Part shown: positions 46,306-54,263 of the stretch, piece by piece
How positions within the stretch are numbered: the first letter of the stretch is position 1
How the letters are laid out: each line of letters starts with the position of its first letter
Source of the DNA: Nematopogon swammerdamellus
Taxonomy: Eukaryota > Arthropoda > Insecta > Lepidoptera > Adelidae
Assembly (NCBI GenBank): GCA_946902875.1
Contig: OX336340.1
Location: 10,679,566 to 10,743,565, forward strand
Direction of reading: 5' to 3'
Length of the DNA stretch: 64,000 nucleotides
Program-made: the position numbers and the translations under genes
Notes under the pieces: model-generated
The model's input: only the letters and a program-made list of their open reading frames with translations
The model's database searches: none
What the model was told of the DNA's origin: nothing

Positions 46306-46386
46306 ATGAATATCTCATTTCATCTACCCAAGAAAAACCAGTGCAGCCTGTGCGTTACATACAAGGATGGATCTTCGGAAATTTAA
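46306..46386 (+). pseudogene. Transposase-like fragment with PKKxQCxLC motif
   Basis: A 26-codon frame from ATG to TAA reads NISFHLPKKNQCSLCVTY then KDGSS. The pattern Phe-x-x-PKK-x-Gln-Cys-x-x-Cys is one I associate with a widespread class of insect transposon-encoded proteins. Together with the next frame it gives the impression of one protein with an internal deletion. Confidence 0.5.
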
Positions 46387-46392
46387 AGAAAT

Positions 46393-46746
46393 ATGTCCAT
46401 ACAGTTAAATATACTCCAAATTCGTACGGATAATGAAGGAAGTGAAGTCAACTGGACCGAAATGTGCGAATTCTTAGTCAAGAAAAGTGATGCTGCCAAA
46501 AAAAAAATTACAGGCCTGACAAAACTTAATGAAGTAAAAATAAAAAATTTCACGAAATGGGCGTATTTGATTTTGATTTTTTTTTATACTTGGGTAATTA
46601 CAATATCAATTAATTATATATATTATGAAAGCCTAATAAATTCCTTACACGGAATAAAAAATTTAACTTCGTATCTTTTATACACTTCCAAATTCGTTCA
46701 TAACCATATCAGGCAAAACACAAAAACTGCTCTCCTGAACAATTGA
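46393..46746 (+). pseudogene. C-terminal part of the same transposase-like protein, probably shifted
   Basis: A 117-codon frame begins six bases after the previous stop. Only the segment around SEVNWTEMCEFLVKKSD looks conserved-type sequence; what follows is Lys/Asn/Ile/Tyr-rich and may be out of frame. It ends with TGA, 14 bases before the right inverted repeat. No catalytic triad can be located, so the element is non-autonomous. Confidence 0.4.
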
Positions 46747-46891
46747 GAAAAATCAATTACGCCCCTTCGTCATATGACCCTCGAAGTGAGAGTGTAAAAC
46801 AATTTCCATTTTCCAGCAGATATACCTTTCACCAATTAGGAAAAGTGCGGATGATCTTCAAATCGACAACTTCATCAAACATAGCTAATAA

Positions 46892-46990
46892 CCATCCTGG
46901 TTAACCCAGCTTTCTAATAATAAAATCGCATCCTAATCGGTCCATCTGTTTTGGGTGTTCGATGCTACAGACACACAGACAGTACACAGA
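46892..46990 (+). repeat. Dispersed lepidopteran repeat fragment (CAGCTTTCTAATAA type)
   Basis: CCCAGCTTTCTAATAATAAA, ATCGGTCCATCTGTTTTGGG and GATGCTACAGACACACAGAC in the same order as at 34-117. Confidence 0.55.
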
Positions 46991-47482
46991 TTCAGGGGGC
47001 GGAACGATTTAGTGAGTGCGACAAAGGTCTGTAGGTATTATGTAAATATTTAAGAAGAGTGTAGGTACACCGTGTCGCAGCGTGAGCGGAATGAGGCGAA
47101 AGACAAGCGCGACAGCGACGACGTTAATACCGCGAGATGAGGTAAGTCTATGATCGTGCGACCCAATCAATCATTCAGAATCGAAGGGATCGGGATTCTT
47201 TAAGTAATTAATTAGTGCTCGGAGTCGGGCCGCCGCCGCCGCCTCCACCGCCGCCGCCTCCGCCTCTCCGCTGCTCCGGGTGTGGGACGGCGACACGCGC
47301 GCGGTGCGGTGTTCCGTGTTCCTCGCGTAGTAGGAAGGGCAATAAAGCTATCGCTTTACATTCCATGTAGGAGGTTCTAGTCCTACAGCCTGAAAGCGTA
47401 CCTTCAATCGTTTATGTTAAAAAATTCAAATTCAAACAATTTATTTCACAAATAAAATAAAAGTAAAGTAATATATGTAGGT
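46991..47482. other. No gene; GC-rich block 47228-47310
   Basis: The block is CCGCCGCCGCCTCC-type. The rest is unassigned. Confidence 0.35.
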
Positions 47483-47642
47483 CCCGGCAGCAAATAATGC
47501 GTGTCGAGCTTCAGAAAGAGACCATCCGGTTGTAGAGCGTCATCCCTGTCGCACGAACTCGCACGTCTCTATGCGACAGGGACGACGCTCTACAACCTGG
47601 ATGTTTCTTTCTAAAGCTCGACGCGCATTATTTGCTGTCGGG
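47483..47642. mobile_element. Foldback MITE, 71-bp arms around an 18-nt loop
   Basis: Left arm 47483-47553 (CCCGGCAGCAAATAATGCGT...) and right arm 47572-47642 are inverted with about seven differences. The whole unit is one long hairpin of ~160 bp. A piece of the same family opens the window (1-33), so it is dispersed. No coding capacity; no certain target duplication. Confidence 0.8.
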
Positions 47643-47778
47643 AACTGTACACATGTGTACGCAACGCAACGGTTCTAGAGCGGTATTTAGGCTTATTAAA
47701 TTTAAAAATTGTACATAAAGCGTGTGTTTTATTGTTTGGCTTATTACTTCTGATGTGTAACGTCTAGGTCACAGCACC

Positions 47779-48614
47779 CAGGGGCGTTATTTTCAAAACT
47801 CTCCTCTCTTCTCATTGAAAAGAGGAGCTACCTTTCGCCGAAAAAAAATTTCCACTCCGAAAATTATCGTAGCGTCATCACGCCAAATCGCATTCGTTTA
47901 ATGTCGAGACGAGATACCGCTGAACTCTCCTTTGTATGAAAATTAGCATTATGAACGCCACTATGACGTATCGCCGATCGCCGCGAGAGGCGAGAGTCGA
48001 GATCAAACTCGGCGGCAGGCAAGACCCCTCCCGCCTCTCGTCACGGACGCAATCGACAGTTCAATGATACCAACTCATTCAAATATACCTGAAACTTAGG
48101 AAATTCTTGAAATACAAGTATTTACGAATGTATGAAAACCGCTGAAAGTGAAAGGAATACTAAAATAAAATACTTAAAATAAATGTAAGAGAAATGTTAT
48201 AATTAGGTAAGATGTTATAATTAGGTACGGTCACTAATATATGCAAGATTAATCTTTTTACAAATTATTTAAATGTATAGTTATTTTAATTTGAGTATAT
48301 TTTTTATTTATAGCTGGCAATATAGTCTGCCGGCTCCAAAGTACTTTGTATCCAGAGCCGTTTAAGAGTCTAATAAAAAAAAACACGCAAAAAACGCACA
48401 GATAACTAATACATGGCGTGGCGTCTCGTCTGTCAAACGGGCGAGATCGACAAAACCATAGACAATCTATACAGATTGGACGTTATCGATACTAATCGTC
48501 TCAGAGAGTGTTCGGAATGCAACAAATTATTACCTATCGTCACTCTACCGCCAAATCGAATCTCGCTCTCTTTTTTTGAGATCGATTAGGCGTTATGTTT
48601 CAGAATAAGGCCCC
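47779..48614. mobile_element. Possible non-autonomous element, GGGGC...TTATT inverted ends
   Basis: The left end GGGGCGTTATTTTCAAAAC and the right end GGCGTTATGTTTCAGAATAA GGCCCC are roughly inverse to each other. The right end resembles the GGGGCCTTATTCTGAAAC-type ends that I know from lepidopteran MITEs. The match is imperfect and the target duplication unclear. Confidence 0.35.
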
Positions 48615-49536
48615 AGGTCCTACTATCGATAGTTGACGAAATTACTGACTGAACTCCCTTCCTAGTGCTACTATAAAGAGGTGATTCTCTATATTAGTGC
48701 ATCTAAGTACTTATGGTATTTTCTTGTTCGTAGACCGTCGCTTGCGGTAATTTTGCGCGCTAGGATTTTCGAATTCCCCTCAATAACATACTTATACATA
48801 CGTAGAACATAACATGGTAGCATTCATTGTGTACCTAGCCGTGGTCGGAGCTACGTCTGTATTCACTTACGTTCAGTCCGCGGCGCGGGTCGGTTTAACG
48901 CGTCCGCAAACTTAATTAAAATTCTCCAAAGTGCGGAAAAATGCTCCGGAACAAACAAATGATCGGGAACTGAGGCCCTCGGGGACTGGCTCGTAATGGA
49001 AGAGGGCGGAGGGGCGGGAACGGGAAGGTCGGTGGCGCTAGCTAGTGTAGATCGAAGCCGGTCGCGTTCCGGGCACGAGGCCAGAACGCGCGGAATGCTC
49101 CCGTTCTGTGGCGCCCAACGGCACCGTTCCGGGAGCCAAAAGTATTTAGATAACATTGCGTGTTTATTTACACGCGAATTAGAGCAGCCCATTCATAACC
49201 CGACAGAATATACAGTCGAGTTGCAAATGTTTCCCATTCGATAAGTCATCGGTATATCCGCGTGTGCACGGCTTTTCGAAAATAACGTTTGAGATAAAAT
49301 GTGCGCTTAACAAATATAATAAAACCTTAAGTCCAATTAATTTTCACACAGCCTGCGGTTCCCATAGAGAATGTTTCCCTCAAATGTCAATTGCATTACG
49401 TTTTTTATTTGGGAAGCACATTTCCGATAACAGAGTCAGACGCCTCTGAAATGATCTCACTCGACATATTATTTTAATACGTCTATTTCTATAGATTCAA
49501 TATTCATAGTACATAGGAATCGATAATCTACCAAGG
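48615..49536. other. No gene recognised
   Basis: Overlapping frames at 48863-49244 on both strands are GC-driven. No splice-bounded exon or repeat was identified. Confidence 0.35.
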
Positions 49537-49860
49537 TTTTTTTTTTTTAATGGAAACTGACACGGTTGGCTACATCACCTACAACATCCGTGATGTCAGC
49601 CCATAACACCGGGTGAACTTGGTGCCACGTCAGTGCTTCCCTTCGGTCGTGCCGGCTACACTGAACTGGACGGAAAACACAAACTATTTACATAGCCGTT
49701 TCGACCGACCTTTCATTCAGTGCGGTGGTACCAACCCGGGCGGGTTAAACCCTACCACATAGTAATATAAGAAGGGAGTCATATCCCTTAGCCGCCTTTT
49801 ACGACATACACGGGGAGAGATGCAGTGGGGCTATTCTTTTAAAGTACCGGCCCCACACGG
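49537..49860 (-). mobile_element. Retroelement 3' end, same composite as 12544-12868
   Basis: On the minus strand: CCGTGTGGGGCCGGTACTTT, GTCGTAAAAGGCGGCTAAGG, core TTGGTACCACCGCACTGAATG, tail and A-run. It is nearly co-linear with the copy at 12544-12868 and both start at the same base, which suggests a defined 5' start rather than random truncation. Confidence 0.75.
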
Positions 49861-51245
49861 TACAAACGTTTTTCTAAACGTTTCACAACGTTTCTCCTAT
49901 TTTGCATTTGGCTTCTGTGACTTTAATTCATTGTTTGTTTATGTATGCACTTTAGTCTTTTTTAGCCTTTACTACTTTTCTGTGTTCCAGAAAGAAGCGT
50001 TATGGGGACATGTTATGTGTATACTTTTTGTTTCTCTTTTGTTATTTTTTGTATGACATGTCTTTGTTTTTTTCTCCATAATAAATAAAAATAAAAACAG
50101 TTCAGAGTACTCATACGCTAGAGTAGGATTTCAGTAGGACTTGATAGCAGATGACACGGGGAATCGATACTGTTGCATCAGCGCTGCTCAGTGAGTACCA
50201 GACGAGTGATCCATTGCTGACAATCAATATGAATGAAATCAGTGCGTAACTTTCTCGATTAATTAGAATTATTATAAAAAAATACAAAATACGAAACATC
50301 ACTTCACAAAAAACATATTTAAACATTGCCATCATCTAGTATCCCATTGTATTCCAGGGCATCATTCTTCTTTTCTACTTTTATACAATTTAGATGCTGT
50401 CTTATCTGTTTCTTAGCTACTCTTAAGCGCGCTATGTAGTTCACTTTGCAAAATCCTGAAATTTCACATGGCGGTATATCCGACTAGCGAACACGGTGGA
50501 AATTTCACGCGGGCGAAGGAGCGGGCAACATCTAGTCACATCTCCCCGTGAAAACCGGGGGCGTGTGGGGAAATTGATTTATGGCTACGCGAAGTGAAGG
50601 CGGAACCGAACGATACCAGAGTTGCGAATTCAAACTAATAGATAAGAGGAGAGCAAGCGAGTACTCGCGTATCACTCGCAGCTCGCTCGAGATAAGAGAG
50701 CGCCCAGCCGCCCACGTGCCGCCTCCCGCAGTTCGCGGCCCGGAGGTCGCTCCCTCAGGGAAAACAACTTAGCGTGACAATAAGTTATCTCTACCTTATT
50801 CATATGTATCTAGTTTATAAATTGTCTCAATACTGATGTTGTCCGTTGTCACTTCTATCTACTTTCCGACGACGCTCTAAATAGTTCGTAAACATTATAC
50901 CTTTATAAGTACATAGTGTTGGCCTCTCGGAAAGATTTCGCGTATTTCGGTAAACAGAAGTACCTAATGCTCTACAAACACTTTACGTGTGTATAGGTAA
51001 GCATGAGGTGGAAAGGTTGACTTAATCCTTAAGGTCCTGTCAACCCTATTCACCCGTACTCCTCTTTCAAGGCGCCGCTTTCGCTGGTTGGAGTAGGATG
51101 CAACTAAATCAATCAATTTTAGCTCAAGCGAAAATTAGGTTTTTATTTTTTAATTCCAAAACTACGGATCGAAACAAAAAAGTAAAAAGCTACGGATTTA
51201 GATATATATTCAACAAATAAAATATATTTTTTCCAAAGCCTTGAT
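49861..51245. other. No gene; one dispersed-repeat fragment
   Basis: At about 50400-50537 a fragment ends ACGCGGGCGAAGGAGCGGGC then AACATCTAGT, a diverged member of the GCGGGCAAAAGCTAG group. The rest is unassigned. Confidence 0.4.
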
Positions 51246-51425
51246 TTGGTCACGTTGCCTTAAATACGTTATTATAACTAAATTCAGAGGCATGTTCATG
51301 ATTTTTTTCTATCGGGGGAAGTTAATCAAATCGTGTTTTCAAAAAGCTATCGATCTGCGCTGATAGATGAAGTTTTACATATATTAAAACTGAATCTGTC
51401 AGGTAAGTAATATTGGCGGTACGTA
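51246..51425 (+). repeat. Dispersed non-coding repeat, pair with 62965-63140
   Basis: Shared in order: TTGGTCACGTT, CACGTTATTATAA-like, CATGATTTTTTTCTAT, GAAGTTTTACATAT and TATTAAAACTGAAT.TGTCAGGT, about 180 bp at roughly 80% by eye. Both copies are on the same strand. No terminal repeats were found. Confidence 0.65.
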
Positions 51426-51518
51426 CACCTCTTGAAATTCGAGTCAGACGCAGTCTCACATCACCTTAAGGATATTTCTTATATTAGATAATTATGCCCT
51501 GAATATTATAATATATTC

Positions 51519-52034
51519 GTCAGCCTCGGTAGCTCAGTGGTGCTGCGGTCGGCCGACTGTTGTTAAGACAACCCTGAGCGCGGTCAGTACTTGGATGGGT
51601 GACCGCTCTCGACCGTTGGAGGCTAACCGTGGTTCGAATTCCACGTTAAAACTGTAGGTACCGTCCCTTCTTATCTTATTAGGTGGTAGGGTTTATCCCG
51701 CCCGTGTTGATACCACCGCACTGAATGAAACGTTTGTCGAAACGGCTATGTAAATAGTTCGTGTTTTCCGTCCAGTTCAGTGTAGCCGACATGAAATCAA
51801 GGGAAGCACTGACATGGCACCTAATACACACGGTGTTATGGGCTGACATCACGGATGGGAAATATGGAGAGAATGGTAGGATAGAAGTAAGATCATAAAA
51901 CAACTAAGAAGTTCTAAAAAAAACTTTTTAAAAGAAACAATTTCAAATTTGCAAGTTTTCGAATTAATCGTATAATTTAATAATTAAATTGTGATAACGT
52001 GATGTAGCCAAATGTGTCAGTTTCCATAAAAAAA
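51519..52034 (+). mobile_element. SINE family A, best copy, with a ~140-bp insertion in its tail
   Basis: Head 51519-51642: GTCAGCCTCGGTAGCTCAGTGG with an A-box-like TAGCTCAGTGG, then a block at 51577-51606 (GCGCGGTCAGTACTTGGATG, GGTGACCGC) that reads as the box-C region of 5S rRNA, then a B-box GGTTCGAATTCC (51631-51642). The core (AAAACTGTAGG to CACTGAATG) spans 51648-51727. The LINE-derived tail starts ~51752 (AATAGTTCGTGTTTTCCGTC). Tail sequence is broken at 51857 and resumes at 51999 (GTGATGTAGCC), ending TTTCCATAAAAAAAA. The A- and B-boxes imply RNA polymerase III transcription. Confidence 0.85.
51858..51998. other. Foreign insert in the SINE tail
   Basis: AT-rich, begins GGAAATATGGAGAGAATGGT and separates CACGGATG from GTGATGTAGCC, which are normally about six bases apart. 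Origin unknown. Confidence 0.5.
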
Positions 52035-52361
52035 ACATTTAGAAATTTATTTTCTATGCTGTGAACTCTTATCATGCTTCCATAAGCAAATCGTTGAAGC
52101 GAAGACTGAATATATTAAAATTAATTTTAGTTTAGTGTATAGGTCGTTCGTTCTAACCTGAGGCGTACAAATATTAGGTGCTTACCTATGAAATTGGCGT
52201 TTCTACAAACTGACCACTTTGAACGTGGCTAACTTTTGTTTGCGTACGAATTCCAAATTCAAATATTTTTTGTTATAAAGGCAAATTATTCTTTTTTCAA
52301 AATCAAGTGTTCGTTTGTTTTCCCGCCGTTCGGTTTTATTTTATATCGCTGGTTCTGTGAC

Positions 52362-53854
52362 CATGGAAAAATCGAAATTGCGCGTTATTTTCGAATATGA
52401 ATTCCGTCGCGGCACCAACGCAGCACAGACGGCACGCACTATCATCGACGTGTATAGACCAGGTACCGCAAGTGAACGCACTGTGCGTTTTTGGTTTGAT
52501 CGCTTTCGTTCTGGAAATTTTCATCTCAATGATGAGCCCCGTGCCGACCGGAGACGAAAGTCGATAACGGTGAATTTTTACCCTCGACATTGTAGTATGT
52601 TACTTGCTTACTAATAAAATTAAATAATGACTTGATAAAATTTCTTATCAAATTTGACGATGGCACTATACACCGGACTTTTTACATAATATATACTTCA
52701 CAAGTTGTCAGAATCACATGATAAATAAATATAATTAATGATGCAATATGAATGTAATTAGTTATGCGATAACGACATGTGGTGGTTTGTGACAGAAACC
52801 AGTAGTCCATACAATTTCATAGTAAAAATGTTTTCACTTTGTCATGAATTACTTCATGTCACAAATCAGCACATGCGTGTCTAGGCAGTGGCAAACATTT
52901 TTGTATAGTCTAAGTGGACATTGAAAAAATTTCCAGTGAAGTTTCTTGTCAGTTCTTCTTCGCTGTGATAATCGAACTGGCGGAATGTTACAATGTAAAT
53001 ATGACAAATCTGAGCGCAGTGTACTGCCAATAGATGCTAAATAAACAATAAACAACAATAAACAATAAACAATTTAAAGCGATAGTTGAAGCAGATTCAT
53101 CACAAACCACGTCGGAATTAGCAGCAGCCTTCAATGTAAGTGATAAAACGATACTGATTCATTTACATCAAATTGGAAAGATAAAAAAGCTCGGAAAGTG
53201 GCTACCGTATGAACTCACTGAACAACTATTAGGTTGAATAGGCACAGAAATGAGGGGATTCTGAATCGGATTGTCACTTGTGATGAAAAGTGGATCCTGT
53301 AAGACAAACGAAAGCGTCCGTCGCACTGGTTGGACACAGGGGAGGCAGCCAAACCATGTCCCAAACGCAAATTGAGTCAAAGGACGTTGCTTGTCAGTGT
53401 ATGGTGGACCTGTGCCGGCATTATTCGTTACAGCTTCTTGATACCTGGCGCAATAATTACTGCAGATGTGTACTGTGAAGAATTGAAAATAATGATGGAT
53501 AAGCTCGCTGTCAAACAAACGAGACTTGCCAATTGCTCTAGTCCACTCCTTCTTCGCACGACAAAGCTCGCCCACACACCGCACAATGGACCGTCTCAAA
53601 ACTACGGGAGTTACGACTGCAAACTCTCCGTCACCCACCATATTCACCAGACCTTGCTCCAACTGGTTTCCATTTGTTTTCGAAATTTGGATAACTTTTT
53701 ACAGGGGAAAAATTTCAAATCCGATGAGGCAGTGAAAAACGCCTTTAAAGAGTTAATCGATTCCCATCCCCAGGATTTCTATAGCAGAGGCATCAATGAA
53801 CTTACAGTAAAATGGCAAAAGTGCATTGATAATAATGGCCAATACTTCGATTAA
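52362..53854 (+). pseudogene. Broken mariner transposase
   Basis: It starts at ATG 52362 (MEKSKLRVIFEYEFRRGTNA) with a good helix-turn-helix region to RADRRRKSIT, where a retroelement inserts. It resumes at 53075 (KAIVEADSSQTTSELAAAF, KLGKWLPYELTE), loses about 15 residues, then NRHRNEGILNRIVTCDEKW with the first catalytic Asp, followed by an in-frame TAA (53298-53300). The second catalytic block survives only in another frame (HDKARPHT). The third reads SPDLAPTGFH, where mariners have Asp before the aromatic residue: here Gly. The C-terminus RNLDNFLQGKNF to NNGQYFD is intact. Related elements are common in moths. At least one insertion, one nonsense change, frameshifts and a lost catalytic residue make it inactive. 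Confidence 0.9.
52578..53070 (+). mobile_element. Retroelement nested in mariner, AATAAAC-repeat tail
   Basis: AATTT occurs on both sides (52573-52577 and 53071-53075), consistent with a short target duplication, and the mariner reading frame resumes right after it. The 3' end has GTCAGTTCTTCTTCGCTGTG, GAACTGGCGGAAT and CAATAAACAATAAAC repeats, matching 34330-34440. No coding frame of note; it may be a SINE or a truncated LINE 3' end. Confidence 0.75.
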
Positions 53855-54232
53855 AAAAATATACATTTTTCATAAAAAAAATTGTTTGATTTTTTCTATA
53901 TAAAACGCCAATTTCATAGGTAAGGACCTAATACATTCACGCATGAAGGTGAGCATAAAATTCTGCGAGTGTAGTAGTGCTCAGGCCAAGTATAGGTGCA
54001 TGCCAAGCATTTGTATTAGATAAATGCATTTGTGTGCGTACGTGTGTTCGCCTCAGGTTAGGCCGTCCATGCTATACCGAAAATCCAAATTTTTACGTCA
54101 TAACTTTTCAACTCTCTAGAGTTACAGAAACCTATTTGAGATACGATTGGGTTCGTTTAACGGCAGCCAGTGTTGCGTGTTCCGAATTCAATACTGAGAT
54201 GCGACGCACAGTCTCGCGTTAGCAGATGAAGT

Positions 54233-54261
54233 AAGTCACTAGTCACCCCGACTAGTGACTT
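54233..54261. repeat. Perfect hairpin, 11-bp arms, 7-nt loop
   Basis: AAGTCACTAGT / ACTAGTGACTT around CACCCCG. It lies immediately before the open frame of the 54.3-kb retrotransposon protein. Confidence 0.9.
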
Positions 54262-54263
54262 AG

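Larger units (their letters stand above)
45953..46783 (+). mobile_element. 831-bp DNA transposon derivative with long terminal inverted repeats
   Basis: The termini CGAGGGTCATATGACGAAG(T/G)GGCGTAA are inverted at 45953-45979 and 46757-46783 with one mismatch. A 4-bp direct repeat AAGT flanks them (45949-45952 and 46784-46787). The interior carries two open pieces of one transposase-like protein. Part of the original gene has been deleted. The superfamily is not settled; 4-bp duplications are known in a few cut-and-paste groups. Confidence 0.75.
52174..53931 (+). mobile_element. Complete mariner element (inactive), 1758 bp
   Basis: Terminal inverted repeats of 29 bp at 52174-52202 and 53903-53931 differ at one base (TTAGGT(G/C)CTTACCTATGAAA...) and are flanked by TA on both sides (52172-52173 and 53932-53933), the mariner target duplication. 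Inside is one transposase gene on the plus strand, interrupted by a ~490-bp retroelement at 52578-53070. Without that insertion the element would be ~1.26 kb, the usual mariner size. Confidence 0.95.

Noticed and set aside
48863..49244. Overlapping frames on both strands
   Set aside because: No recognised domain, no Met in good context on the minus strand and no exon signals.
51519..51650. Possible tRNA or 5S rRNA gene
   Set aside because: Only short promoter-like segments of each are present; the context is a retroposed SINE.
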